64,000 bases of DNA from Ruegeria sp. YS9 (GTDB lineage: Bacteria; Pseudomonadota; Alphaproteobacteria; Rhodobacterales; Rhodobacteraceae), in assembly GCF_024628725.1 (NCBI RefSeq), contig NZ_CP102410.1, positions 434,001-498,000 on the forward strand, given 5' to 3'. The notes under the pieces were generated by a model. That model was not told where the DNA came from. It worked only from the letters and a program-made list of their open reading frames with translations, and made no database searches. This document shows, in pieces, positions 53,060 to 62,411 of this stretch. The stretch's first letter is position 1. Every line of letters starts with the position of its first letter. Made by a program: the position numbers and the translations under genes.

Positions 53060-54319
53060 ATGTATTCAACTTTCAAGCGCACGACGGCTGCGCTGGCGAT
53101 CGGTGTCGCGATGGCGGCACCGGCAGCTGCGGAACTCACCGGAGAGCTGCGGATCTTTCTCGACACATCAAACCCGGCGCCCCGCGCGACGATGGAAGCG
53201 ATGATCGAGCGGTTCGGAGCACAGCATCCGGGGTTGGAGATCGAAACAACGGTCATCGACCGCGAAGCATACAAGACGCAGATCCGGAATTTCCTGACGG
53301 CCGACACCCCGGACGTGGCCACATGGTACGCGGCCAACCGCATGAAACCATATGTCGAGGCGGGTCTGTTCGAGGATGTGTCGGACTTGTGGGCAGAGCC
53401 TGAGATCGCCGAAAACCTCGCTTCGACCAAGGGCGCGTTGACAATAGACGGCAAGCAATGGGGCGTACCCTATACCTACTATCAGTGGGGTGTTTACTAC
53501 CGCAAAGATATCTTTGATGAACTGGGTTTGAGCGAGCCGACAACCTGGGAAGAAGAACTGTCCAACTGCCAGAAAATCGTCGATTCGGGACGCGCCTGCT
53601 ATACCATTGGCACCAAGTTCCTTTGGACCGCCGGTGGCTGGTTTGACTATCTGAACATGCGAACGAATGGTTTCGACTTCCACCAGCAGCTCGCCAACGG
53701 CGAAGTCAGCTGGGAAGATGACCGGGTAAAACAGACTTTCGCCAACTGGAAACAGTTGATCGACATGGGCGCCTTCATCGACAATCACCAGACATATAGC
53801 TGGCAGGAAGCCCTGCCCTTCATGGTCAATGGTGAGGCAGCGGCCTATCTGATGGGCAACTTCGCAGTGGCACCGCTTCGCGATGCGGGCCTGACAGATG
53901 ACCAGCTGGATTTCTACCAGTTCGTCGCGATCAATCCCGATGTTGAGCTGGCCGAAGACGCCCCGACCGACACGTTCCACATCCCGGCCAATGCTTCGAA
54001 CAAGGAAGCTGCGCGCGAATTCCTGCGTTTTGTGGTCTCTGCTGACGAACAGACCGAAATCAACAACGGCGCGAATCTCGGCCAATTGCCGGTCAACGCG
54101 CAATCTACTGTGGATGACGACAAGTTCCTGCAACAGGGCTTTGAAATGCTTTCGTCCAACAGCCCCGGTGGGGTAGCCCAGTTCTGGGACCGCGACGCGC
54201 CTGCGGAAATGGCCAAAGTGTCCATGGAAGGTTTCCAGGAATTCATGGTCAAACCCGACAACTTGGACCGGATACTGGCCAAGCTCGAACGCGCGCGCGC
54301 GCGTATTTACGATAACTGA
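53060..54319 (+). CDS. Sugar ABC transporter substrate-binding protein (family 1)
   Basis: The 419-residue periplasmic protein has a signal peptide (1-24, APAAA) and a GGGAGGAGA ribosome-binding site. The fold is that of oligosaccharide-binding proteins (LTGELRIFLDTSNPAPRATMEAMIERF, then GVPYTYYQWGVYYRKDIFDELG and GEAAAYLMGNFA). First gene of the long plus-strand galactoside operon. An alpha- or beta-galactoside is the inferred ligand, from the two galactosidases downstream. Confidence 0.92.
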   Translation: MYSTFKRTTAALAIGVAMAAPAAAELTGELRIFLDTSNPAPRATMEAMIERFGAQHPGLEIETTVIDREAYKTQIRNFLTADTPDVATWYAANRMKPYVEAGLFEDVSDLWAEPEIAENLASTKGALTIDGKQWGVPYTYYQWGVYYRKDIFDELGLSEPTTWEEELSNCQKIVDSGRACYTIGTKFLWTAGGWFDYLNMRTNGFDFHQQLANGEVSWEDDRVKQTFANWKQLIDMGAFIDNHQTYSWQEALPFMVNGEAAAYLMGNFAVAPLRDAGLTDDQLDFYQFVAINPDVELAEDAPTDTFHIPANASNKEAAREFLRFVVSADEQTEINNGANLGQLPVNAQSTVDDDKFLQQGFEMLSSNSPGGVAQFWDRDAPAEMAKVSMEGFQEFMVKPDNLDRILAKLERARARIYDN

Positions 54320-54331
54320 CCAAGCAAGGGT

Positions 54332-54386
54332 CGGGCCAAAGCCCGGCCCACGCTCCCTTGAATCGTAGGGCGGGTTCCGACCCGCC
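54332..54386 (+). other. Two stem-loops between binding-protein and permease genes
   Basis: CGGGC-CAAA-GCCCG (54332-54345) and GGCGGGT-TCCG-ACCCGCC (54369-54386) lie in the 92-base gap. Neither has a T tract, so they probably stabilise the upstream mRNA or partly attenuate rather than terminate, as often seen after binding-protein genes. Confidence 0.55.
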
Positions 54387-54411
54387 TTGCTCCAACAGAT
54401 CCGAGTTTCCC

Positions 54412-55338
54412 ATGACAGTTGCAGCCGACGCCTCGGAACAGGAAAGCTGGTTCCATCGCAACCAACAACGTATCGCACCCTGGCTGTTTCTAGCCCCCGG
54501 GATGCTGTTCTTTTTGGTCTATGTGATTATCCCGGTATTCCAGTCCTTCAACCTGTCACTTTACGAGTGGGACGGCCTGGGCGCTGCGGAATATGTCGGC
54601 TTTCGCAATTACGAGGACCTCTATTGGGAATGGGTAGACCGAGATGCGTTCTACATCTCGATGAAGAACAATCTGATCTGGCTGATCCTGTACCTGGCAG
54701 CGATTCCGGCAGGTTTGTTCATCGCCCTGTTCCTGAATCAGACAGTTTGGGGCATCCGCCTGTATAAGTCCCTGTTTTTCTTTCCTTTCGTGATTTCTCA
54801 GGTCGTGGTGGGGCTCGTGTTCACCTGGTTCTACGATCCGACGTTCGGGTTGCTGAACGAATTCCTCGGCTTCTTCGGCCTCGGCCCGGTAAACGTGTTG
54901 GGCGATGAGCGTTTCGTGACCTATGGCATCATCTTCGCCGGCCTCTGGCCACAAACCGCCTATTGCATGATCCTGTACCTGACCGGTCTGAACGCTGTGG
55001 ACCCGGAGCAGATCGAAGCAGGACGCCTGGACGGGGCCAAGGGTTGGAAGATGCTCTGGCACATCATTATCCCGCAACTGCGGCCTGCAACCTTCATCGC
55101 GTTCGTCGTGACCATCATCGGCGCATTGCGATCTTTCGACCTGATCTCGATCATGACACAAGGCGGCCCCTTCGGATCCTCCCGAGTGCTGGCCTATTAC
55201 ATGTTCGAGGTCGCCCTGTCCGAATACGGCTTCCGCATGGGTTATGGCGCGGCCATCGCCGTGATCCTTTTCCTGATCATGCTGTGCTTCATCGCCTATT
55301 TCCTGTGGTCGATGTACCGTGAAGAGAAGGGGCGCTGA
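54412..55338 (+). CDS. Sugar ABC transporter permease (MalF/UgpA type)
   Basis: From the ATG at 54412 the protein has 308 residues and six transmembrane helices, with the EAA loop IEAGRLDGAKGWKMLWHIIIPQLRP near the C-terminal third. It forms the pore with the next permease. The frame is open to 54358, but that extension covers the hairpin region and has no similarity. Confidence 0.92.
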   Translation: MTVAADASEQESWFHRNQQRIAPWLFLAPGMLFFLVYVIIPVFQSFNLSLYEWDGLGAAEYVGFRNYEDLYWEWVDRDAFYISMKNNLIWLILYLAAIPAGLFIALFLNQTVWGIRLYKSLFFFPFVISQVVVGLVFTWFYDPTFGLLNEFLGFFGLGPVNVLGDERFVTYGIIFAGLWPQTAYCMILYLTGLNAVDPEQIEAGRLDGAKGWKMLWHIIIPQLRPATFIAFVVTIIGALRSFDLISIMTQGGPFGSSRVLAYYMFEVALSEYGFRMGYGAAIAVILFLIMLCFIAYFLWSMYREEKGR

Positions 55339-55339
55339 G

Positions 55340-56188
55340 ATGTTTCCCAAACCCATCGAAAAACAACCCCGCGCGGCGCAGATCACATATCAAGCCATGC
55401 TTCCATTGGCCCTTCTGTTGTGGCTGGGCCCCCTGCTGGCAGTTGCTCTTTTCTCGGTGAAACCCGCTGCTGACTTCACCAACGCGAATTACTGGGGGAT
55501 GCCGTCCAGCTTTGAGGGCGCCTTCAACTATGGGCAGGTGTTCTTCAATTCGGACATGCCGCGATACCTGCTGAATTCATTCATGATCACCGTCCCTACC
55601 GTGATCGGTGCGGTGGCCCTCAGCTGCATGACCGGCTTCGCGCTTGGCATCTACAAGTTCAAGTCGAACCTCTGGATCTTTTTCATGTTCGTGGCCGGGA
55701 ATTTCGTGCCCTTCCAGATCCTGATGGTGCCGGTTCGGGATCTGACCCTGCAACTTGGGCTTTATAACACAAAAACCGGGCTGGTCCTGTTCCACATCGC
55801 CTTCCAGACCGGGTTCTGCACCCTGTTCATGCGCAACTTCATCCGCGCCCTGCCCTTCGAGTTGATCGAGGCAGCACGGGTCGAAGGCATCAGCGAATGG
55901 CGCATCTTCTGGTATGTGGTCCTACCCCTGATGAAGCCCGCGATCGCCGCGCTCAGCGTGCTGATATTCACCTTCATCTGGAACGATTATTTCTGGGCCG
56001 TCGTCCTGACGCAAGGCGCAGAAAGCCAGCCTGTCACTGCCGGCATCACCAGTTTCAACGCCCAATTCCGCGCCGCTTATCAATTGATGAGCGCAGGCTC
56101 CATCGTGGCGGCTCTGCCACCGGTGGCCATGTTCTTCCTGATGCAGAAACACTTCATTGCAGGTTTGACTCTCGGAGCTGTGAAATGA
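55340..56188 (+). CDS. Sugar ABC transporter permease (MalG/UgpE type)
   Basis: From the ATG at 55340, one base after the previous stop, the protein has 282 residues and six helices, with the EAA loop IEAARVEGISEWRIFWYVVLPLMKP. It overlaps the alpha-galactosidase gene by 4 bases (ATGA), tying uptake directly to hydrolysis. Confidence 0.92.
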   Translation: MFPKPIEKQPRAAQITYQAMLPLALLLWLGPLLAVALFSVKPAADFTNANYWGMPSSFEGAFNYGQVFFNSDMPRYLLNSFMITVPTVIGAVALSCMTGFALGIYKFKSNLWIFFMFVAGNFVPFQILMVPVRDLTLQLGLYNTKTGLVLFHIAFQTGFCTLFMRNFIRALPFELIEAARVEGISEWRIFWYVVLPLMKPAIAALSVLIFTFIWNDYFWAVVLTQGAESQPVTAGITSFNAQFRAAYQLMSAGSIVAALPPVAMFFLMQKHFIAGLTLGAVK

Positions 56189-57525
56189 CCAAAATTACCT
56201 TTATCGGTGCCGGGTCCACAATATTCATGCAGAACATCGTTGGGGATGCTCTGTTGACCCCTGCGCTGGCCGACAGTCACTTTGCGCTTATGGATATCGA
56301 TCCCGAGCGCCTGGCGGAAAGCGAAACCGTTGCGCGCTCCATGATCCGTTCGGTCGGGGCCGGGGCGACCGTCTCGACCCATACCGACCGCCGCGCGGCG
56401 CTGGACGGGGCCGATTTCGTCATCACCGCGTTTCAGGTCGGGGGGTACAAGCCTTGCACAATCACCGATTTTGAGATCCCCAAACAGTATGGCTTGCGTC
56501 AAACCATCGCTGATACGCTGGGTGTCGGAGGGATCATGCGAGGTCTGCGCACGGTTCCGGTGCTTTGGGATGTCGCAGGGGACATGATGCAACTCTGCCC
56601 CAACGCGACGTTGCTGCAATACGTAAATCCGATGGCCATCAACACCTGGGCACTGGCCGAACGCTTCCCGACCCTGAAGCATGTGGGCCTTTGCCACTCG
56701 GTTCAAAACACGGTCGAGGAACTGGCCCACGATCTGGATCTGCCAAAGGATGAATTCCGCTACAAAGTCGCGGGCGTCAATCACGTCGCATTCTTTCTGA
56801 AACTGGAACATCAGGGCCGCAACCTGTATCCCGCACTGCGGCAGGGCTATCACGCGGGGAAATTCCCCAAGGCGCCGCTGCTGATGCCGCGCTGCCCCAA
56901 CAAGGTGCGCTACGAGGTGATGGATCACCTGGGCTATTTCTGCACAGAAAGCTCGGAACACCTTGCCGAATACGTACCGTGGTTCATCAAGGACGGGCGG
57001 CAGGACCTGATCGAGGAATTCTCCATCCCGTTGGACGAATACCCCACCCGCTGCGTGGAACAGGTCGCGAACTGGAAGGAACAGGCCAAGACCCTGACCG
57101 ACGGGCGCGACATCGAGGTGACCCGCAGCCACGAATTCGCCGCCGACCTGATGAACGCGATCGCTACGAACACGCCTTACATGGCCTATGGCAACCTGCC
57201 CAACACCGGCCAGATCCCGCAACTGCCCTTGGGTGCAGCGGTCGAAACCCCCTGCCTGGTCGACAGCAACGGCGTGCAGCCTTCTGTCGTGTCCGACATC
57301 CCGCCGCAGTTGATTGCCCTGATGCGCACGCAGATCAATGTACAGGAACTGACTGTTCGGGCCCTGACAGAACAGAACCCCGAATATATTTACCACGCCG
57401 CGATGATGGATCCGCACACCGCCGCCGAACTGGACCTGCGCCAGATCCGCAACCTTGTCACGGATCTGCTGACGGCCCATAACGATTGGCTGCCCGACTG
57501 GTGCCGCCCGGCCCGTGCCGCCTGA
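56185..57525 (+). CDS. Glycoside hydrolase family 4, alpha-galactosidase (MelA-like)
   Basis: The 446-residue cytoplasmic enzyme begins with the Rossmann motif of GH4 (ITFIGAGSTIF), which binds NAD. It shows the family's metal and substrate residues in YVNPMAINTWAL, the CHSVQNT signature and the GVNHVAFFLKL block; the His/Cys pattern matches MelA-type alpha-galactosidases. GH4 uses an oxidation-elimination mechanism with NAD and Mn, and acts inside the cell on imported sugar. The open frame extends back to 55897, but that part lies within the permease gene. The next gene starts 58 bases on. Confidence 0.9.
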   Translation: MTKITFIGAGSTIFMQNIVGDALLTPALADSHFALMDIDPERLAESETVARSMIRSVGAGATVSTHTDRRAALDGADFVITAFQVGGYKPCTITDFEIPKQYGLRQTIADTLGVGGIMRGLRTVPVLWDVAGDMMQLCPNATLLQYVNPMAINTWALAERFPTLKHVGLCHSVQNTVEELAHDLDLPKDEFRYKVAGVNHVAFFLKLEHQGRNLYPALRQGYHAGKFPKAPLLMPRCPNKVRYEVMDHLGYFCTESSEHLAEYVPWFIKDGRQDLIEEFSIPLDEYPTRCVEQVANWKEQAKTLTDGRDIEVTRSHEFAADLMNAIATNTPYMAYGNLPNTGQIPQLPLGAAVETPCLVDSNGVQPSVVSDIPPQLIALMRTQINVQELTVRALTEQNPEYIYHAAMMDPHTAAELDLRQIRNLVTDLLTAHNDWLPDWCRPARAA

Positions 57526-57583
57526 TCTTCATCTTTTCACAAATACTCAGATCCAACTTCAGCCAAGAAAAACAAAGCCAGAC

Positions 57584-59290
57584 ATGACAAAACGCCGCTC
57601 ACAGCATTGGTATGGAAAACTCGACAAGGATGGCTTCATCCACCGGTCGTGGATGAAAAACCAGGGCTTTCCCGACCACGCTTTTGACGGACGACCCATA
57701 ATTGGCATCTGCAACACCTGGTCAGAACTGACCCCCTGCAACTCGGGCCTGCGCGACCTGGCCGAGGGCGTAAAACGCGGCGTATGGGAGGCGGGCGGCT
57801 TTCCGGTAGAGTTCCCTGTCATGTCTCTGGGCGAAACCCAGATGAAACCCACCGCGATGCTGTTCCGCAACCTGCTGGCCATGGATGTCGAAGAATCGAT
57901 CCGCGCCTATGGAATCGATGGCGTGGTACTTCTGGGTGGCTGCGACAAGACCACACCGGGTCAGCTGATGGGGGCCGCTTCAGTCGATCTGCCTTCGATC
58001 GTCGTCAGTTCAGGCCCGATGCTGAACGGTAAATACCGCGGACAGGATATCGGGTCCGGCACCGATGTCTGGAAGTTTTCCGAAGCGGTGCGGGCTGGCG
58101 AAATGACCTTGCAGGACTTCATGAACGCCGAATCCGGCATGTCGCGCAGCGCGGGCGTATGCATGACCATGGGCACCGCGTCCACCATGGCGTCGCTGGT
58201 CGAAGCGATGGGGATGAGCCTGCCCACCAACGCCGCGCTTCCGGCGGTCGACGCCCGCCGCATGGCGCTGGCGCACATGACCGGCCGGCGCATCGTCGAG
58301 ATGGTGGATGAAGACCTCAAACCATCGGACATCCTGACCAAAGAGGCGTTTGAAAACGCCATCCTCGCCAATGCCGCCGTTGGCGGATCGACCAATGCGG
58401 TGGTTCACCTGCTGGCGCTGGCGGGACGTGTCGGGGTTGACCTGACCCTGAAAGACTTTGAAATCGGGTCCGAAATTCCACTTCTGGTCAACTGCATGCC
58501 TTCCGGCAAGTACCTGATGGAAGACTTCTGCTATGCAGGCGGCGTGCCGGTCGTGCTGAACGAACTCAAACCCTTTCTGCGCCCGGCAAAAACGGTGCTG
58601 AACAAGGACATCTCGGCCCATTTCGAAGGGGCCGAGTGTTTCAATACGGATGTGATCCGCCCCTTCAACGACCCTGTGAAACCCGCCGCAGGTTTGCGCG
58701 TTCTGCGCGGCAACCTTGCGCCGAATGGGGCAATCGTCAAGCCTTCGGCGGCCACTGACGCGCTTCTTGAAACCGAGGGCGAGGCTTTCGTGTTCGACAA
58801 CATCGAAGACCTGAAGGCCAATATCGACCGTGAAGACCTGCCAGTCACGGCCAAGAGCATTCTGGTGCTCAAGGGGTGTGGCCCCAAGGGGTATCCGGGT
58901 ATGCCCGAGGTCGGCAACATGCCAATTCCGGCGAAACTGGTGAAAGAGGGTGTACGAGACATGATCCGGATCTCGGACGCCCGCATGTCGGGAACAGCAT
59001 ATGGCACCGTCATTTTGCATGTCAGCCCCGAAGCGCAAGCGGGTGGCACGCTGGCGCTGGTCAAAACCGGAGACCGCATCCGTGTTTCAGCCAGAAGCGG
59101 CGAACTGGAACTGCTTGTGAACGAAAACGAACTAGACGCCCGTCGCGCCGCGTGGCAACCGGATGATCCGCACTATACCCGCGGCTATGCGAAGCTTTAC
59201 ATCGACCACGTGCTGCAAGCGGATCAGGGGGCGGATCTGGATTTCCTTGTGGGCAAAGACACCCGCCTCGTGACCAGAGAGAGCCACTGA
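57584..59290 (+). CDS. IlvD/Edd-family dehydratase, probable D-galactonate (sugar-acid) dehydratase
   Basis: From the ATG at 57584 the protein has 568 residues. It contains the cluster- and metal-binding motifs of the family (NTWSELTPCNSGL, GGCDKTTPGQLMGA, C-terminal AGGTLALVKTGDRI) and belongs with the sugar-acid dehydratases of the L-arabonate/D-xylonate type rather than IlvD. Placed among GalDH-like, DgoK and DgoA genes, it should turn galactonate into 2-keto-3-deoxygalactonate, the step that enolase-type DgoD performs in E. coli. The stop overlaps the next start by one base. Confidence 0.9.
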   Translation: MTKRRSQHWYGKLDKDGFIHRSWMKNQGFPDHAFDGRPIIGICNTWSELTPCNSGLRDLAEGVKRGVWEAGGFPVEFPVMSLGETQMKPTAMLFRNLLAMDVEESIRAYGIDGVVLLGGCDKTTPGQLMGAASVDLPSIVVSSGPMLNGKYRGQDIGSGTDVWKFSEAVRAGEMTLQDFMNAESGMSRSAGVCMTMGTASTMASLVEAMGMSLPTNAALPAVDARRMALAHMTGRRIVEMVDEDLKPSDILTKEAFENAILANAAVGGSTNAVVHLLALAGRVGVDLTLKDFEIGSEIPLLVNCMPSGKYLMEDFCYAGGVPVVLNELKPFLRPAKTVLNKDISAHFEGAECFNTDVIRPFNDPVKPAAGLRVLRGNLAPNGAIVKPSAATDALLETEGEAFVFDNIEDLKANIDREDLPVTAKSILVLKGCGPKGYPGMPEVGNMPIPAKLVKEGVRDMIRISDARMSGTAYGTVILHVSPEAQAGGTLALVKTGDRIRVSARSGELELLVNENELDARRAAWQPDDPHYTRGYAKLYIDHVLQADQGADLDFLVGKDTRLVTRESH

Positions 59291-60054
59291 TGACCCAACC
59301 AGCTACATTCCACGATCTGAACGGGGCCTCGGTCTATATCACCGGCGGAGGCTCGGGCGTTGGTGCGGCGCTGACAGATGGATTCATGGCACAGGGGGCC
59401 AATGTGGCCTTCATTGGTCGGTCGGATGCCAGCGGGTTTGTTGAAGAGATGCGTGACAAGCACGGCCGCGCGCCGCTGTTCCTGCAAGGCGACATGACGG
59501 ATACCGAACTACTGCACGCGACGATGGCCAAAGCTGCCGAAGCTCATGGCCCTTTGAACGTCTTGGTAAACAACGCAGCCAACGACCAACGTCATACGCT
59601 TGAGGAAACCACGACGGAGTTCTGGGACTGGATGATCGAGGTGAACCTGAAAGCCTATTATTTCGCGTGTCAGGAAGCCGCCCGGCAAATGAAAGATGGC
59701 GGGGCAATCATCAATTTCAGCTCGATCAGTTACATGATGGGCAATGCTGGCTATCCGATCTATACGACCTCGAATGCCGGGATTACGGGGATGACGCGGT
59801 CATTGGCACGTGAACTGGGGCCGAGAAAAATCCGGGTAAACGCACTGGCCCCCGGCTGGGTTCTGACGCAAAAACAGTTGGATAAATGGGCCACACCCGA
59901 GGATCTGGCGGCCCATTTGGACCGGCAATGTCTGAAAGAGCACCTGAAGCCCGAGGATATGATAGCACCAACACTTTTTCTGGCGTCCAGGGCCAGCCAT
60001 GCGATGACCGGGCAATGTATGGCTGTTGATGGCGGCGTCGTGGTTTCGGGGTGA
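59290..60054 (+). CDS. Short-chain dehydrogenase, XylB/galactose-dehydrogenase-like, with altered catalytic motif
   Basis: The 254-residue protein has the NAD-binding TGGGSGVG motif (18-25), NNAAN (94-98), active-site Ser145 and Tyr158. Its sequence follows Caulobacter D-xylose 1-dehydrogenase along most of its length (ITGMTRSLARELGP, QCLKEHLKPED). It would oxidise galactose to the lactone as the first step of the De Ley-Doudoroff route. Oddly, the YxxxK motif reads Y158-TTS-N162: the catalytic Lys is Asn (AAT at 59773-59775). The fold is otherwise intact. Either activity is altered or lost, or a base call is wrong. Confidence 0.88.
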   Translation: MTQPATFHDLNGASVYITGGGSGVGAALTDGFMAQGANVAFIGRSDASGFVEEMRDKHGRAPLFLQGDMTDTELLHATMAKAAEAHGPLNVLVNNAANDQRHTLEETTTEFWDWMIEVNLKAYYFACQEAARQMKDGGAIINFSSISYMMGNAGYPIYTTSNAGITGMTRSLARELGPRKIRVNALAPGWVLTQKQLDKWATPEDLAAHLDRQCLKEHLKPEDMIAPTLFLASRASHAMTGQCMAVDGGVVVSG

Positions 60055-60058
60055 TGTT

Positions 60059-60952
60059 ATGAATACTGAATGGATCGCCGTCGACTGGGGAACATCTCAT
60101 TTACGGGCCTGGGCCATGCAGGGTGCGACTGCGCTGGACCATGCGCAATCCGACAAGGGCATGGCGCATGTCGGACCTGACGGGTTTCAAGCCGCCCTGC
60201 TGGATCTGATAGAAAACTGGTTGCCCGGCGCGCCGGTGGATGTGGTCGCCTGCGGAATGGTCGGCGCACGACAGGGCTGGGTGGAAGCCCCATATTCGAC
60301 GGTGCCGTCGGACCCCTTGCCGGATGTCCCGATCCGCGTTCCCGGATCAGACCCGCGTATCCGGGCCTTTGTCATACCCGGTCTGAAACAGACAACCCCG
60401 CCGGATGTGATGAGGGGTGAGGAAACCCAGATTGCCGGATTTCTGGGCGCGCGTCAGAATTGGGACGGCGTCATCTGCCTGCCCGGAACCCATACGAAAT
60501 GGGTTCAGGTAAGCGCTGGCGAGGTTGTAAGCTTTCGTACCTTCATGACGGGTGAGTTGTTCGACCTGCTGTGTGGTCAGTCCGTGCTGCGACACTCTGT
60601 AGGTCCGGGCTGGGACGAAATCGCCTTCGCCGAGGCGGTTGCGGATACGTTGTCAAAACCCGAACAATTGGCTGCCCGTCTTTTCAACCTCCGAGCGGCG
60701 GACTTGCTGCAAGGCCAGGCCAAAGCCACCGCACGCGCGCGCCTTTCCGGAATGTTGATCGGAGCCGAACTGGCCGCGACACGGCCCTATTGGCTGGGGC
60801 AGCAACTGGCCATTATCGGAGCGGAAGGCGTGTCGCAGACATATGCAACAGCCCTGCAACGGCAAGGTGCATTCGTAGAAACCGCGAACGCCACCGAGGC
60901 AACTCTGGCCGGGCTTGCGCTGGCCCGAAACATGACAAGGCAAACCGCATGA
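60059..60952 (+). CDS. dgoK: 2-dehydro-3-deoxygalactonokinase
   Basis: The 297-residue protein starts at ATG 60059, 4 bases after the SDR stop. It has the DgoK N-terminal phosphate loop WIAVDWGTSHLRAWA, the ACGMVGARQGW block, LPGTHTKWV and TGELFDLL, all typical of KDGal kinases. It phosphorylates 2-keto-3-deoxygalactonate at O6. It overlaps dgoA by 4 bases. Confidence 0.95.
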   Translation: MNTEWIAVDWGTSHLRAWAMQGATALDHAQSDKGMAHVGPDGFQAALLDLIENWLPGAPVDVVACGMVGARQGWVEAPYSTVPSDPLPDVPIRVPGSDPRIRAFVIPGLKQTTPPDVMRGEETQIAGFLGARQNWDGVICLPGTHTKWVQVSAGEVVSFRTFMTGELFDLLCGQSVLRHSVGPGWDEIAFAEAVADTLSKPEQLAARLFNLRAADLLQGQAKATARARLSGMLIGAELAATRPYWLGQQLAIIGAEGVSQTYATALQRQGAFVETANATEATLAGLALARNMTRQTA

Positions 60953-61554
60953 GCCGTCCCATCATCGCCATATTGCGGGGCTTGCAACCGCACGAAGCCA
61001 AAGCCGTTGGCCGCGCCATTATCGATGCCGGCATCGACCGGATCGAAGTACCGCTCAATTCTCCGGACCCGCTCGACAGTATCGGGATTTTGGTTGATGC
61101 GTTTGGAAACCAGGCCCTGATCGGCGCGGGTACTGTTTTGACAGTCGATCAGGTGGACGCTGTGTCGGCTGCCGGAGGCAAGTTGATCGTATCACCCAAC
61201 TATGACGCCGAGGTCATCAAGCGTTCAGTCGCGTTGGGCTTGCAAAGCTGGCCGGGGGTTTACACCCCGACCGAAGCTTTTGCGGCCCTCAAGGCCGGGG
61301 CCACCGGGTTGAAGCTGTTCCCGGGGGTGATGGCTGGTCCGGCGGGTTTGGCCGCGTTGCGCCCGGTTTTGCCCATAGGCTCGCTTGTTTTTGCCGTTGG
61401 AGGTGCCGGGCCCGAGAATTTCGGGCAATGGATCAAAGCGGGCGCAGATGGCTTTGGGATAGGCTCTGCACTTTACAAACCCGGGATGGATGTCGCCGAA
61501 ATCGCCGAGCGCGCCCGACACATCGTAACGGCCTATGACGAGGTCGCCGGATGA
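60949..61554 (+). CDS. dgoA: 2-dehydro-3-deoxy-6-phosphogalactonate aldolase
   Basis: The 201-residue class I aldolase of the KDPG/KDPGal family has the N-terminal IIAILRGL, IEVPLNSP with the catalytic Glu, GAGTVLTVDQVD and the Schiff-base Lys in GATGLKLFPG. It splits KDPGal into pyruvate and glyceraldehyde 3-phosphate. The 'ILRGLQPHEA' and LNSP forms match DgoA rather than Eda. Overlaps of 4 bases on both sides couple it to dgoK and to the lactonase gene. The frame extends upstream to 60571 only as an overlap within dgoK. Confidence 0.95.
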   Translation: MSRPIIAILRGLQPHEAKAVGRAIIDAGIDRIEVPLNSPDPLDSIGILVDAFGNQALIGAGTVLTVDQVDAVSAAGGKLIVSPNYDAEVIKRSVALGLQSWPGVYTPTEAFAALKAGATGLKLFPGVMAGPAGLAALRPVLPIGSLVFAVGGAGPENFGQWIKAGADGFGIGSALYKPGMDVAEIAERARHIVTAYDEVAG

Positions 61555-62411
61555 GCACCCTCTTTGACGACCGCCCCTGCGAGTTGGGCGAAGGCCCGTT
61601 GTGGCATCCTGAAAGACGTCAGCTTTTCTGGTTCGATATCATCGGCAAACGTCTGATGACCCGCGAGCGGGGCACGCCAAAAAGCTGGAGCTTCGATGAA
61701 CATGTCTCGGCCGCGGGCTGGGTAGACCGCGATACGCTTCTGATGGCTTCTGAAACCGGTCTTTGGCGTTTTGATTTGCAATCCGGAAAGCGGAACTTGA
61801 TCACGCCTCTGGAAGCCGACAACCCCATCACCCGTTCAAACGATGGCCGCGCTGATCCTTGGGGTGGGTTTTGGATCGGAACAATGGGCAAGCAAGCGGA
61901 ACCCGGGGCCGGATCAATCTATCGCTTCTGGAAAGGTGAGTTGAGACGGTTGGTTCCGGATGTAACAATCTCCAACGCGATCTGTTTTGCCCCCGATCGT
62001 TCGGTGGCCTATTTCTGCGACACCGCAACGAAACAGGTCAGACGCTGGCGTCTGAACGCCGAAACCGGTTGGCCGGAAGGCGACAGCGCAGTTTTTCTGG
62101 ACTTGCGCAAAGAAGGTCTGAACCCGGATGGTGCGGTCATTGATGCCCAGGGGAATATCTGGATCGCACAATGGGGCGCCAGCCGGATCGCGGCGTACAC
62201 GGCCGACGGCACATTTCTGCAGGCCGTTGCATTTGACGCATCCCATACGTCCTGCCCCGCTTTCGGGGGCGATGAACTGAATACGCTTTTTTGCACAACG
62301 GCCCGTCAGGGATTGAGCGCAGAAGCAATAGACAGCCAACCGACCAACGGCATGACCTTTGCAGCACGAAATGCAGGTCAGGGTCAGGCAGAACACAAGG
62401 TCATCTTATGA
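61551..62411 (+). CDS. SMP-30/gluconolactonase-family sugar lactonase
   Basis: The 286-residue six-bladed beta-propeller protein has the metal-binding ELGEGPLWHP, N/D residues in SNDGRADPWGGFWIGTM, and NPDGAVIDAQGNIWIAQWG. It should hydrolyse galactono-lactone made by the dehydrogenase to galactonate, filling the step between the SDR and the IlvD/Edd dehydratase. It overlaps its neighbours on both sides by 4 bases. Confidence 0.92.
   Translation: MSTLFDDRPCELGEGPLWHPERRQLFWFDIIGKRLMTRERGTPKSWSFDEHVSAAGWVDRDTLLMASETGLWRFDLQSGKRNLITPLEADNPITRSNDGRADPWGGFWIGTMGKQAEPGAGSIYRFWKGELRRLVPDVTISNAICFAPDRSVAYFCDTATKQVRRWRLNAETGWPEGDSAVFLDLRKEGLNPDGAVIDAQGNIWIAQWGASRIAAYTADGTFLQAVAFDASHTSCPAFGGDELNTLFCTTARQGLSAEAIDSQPTNGMTFAARNAGQGQAEHKVIL

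Noticed and set aside
56080..57480. Long minus-strand open frame opposite the GH4 gene, and similar ones at 53168-54478, 58010-59038 and 37092-38312
   Set aside because: All are exact shadows of strongly supported plus-strand genes and show no family features or start signals.
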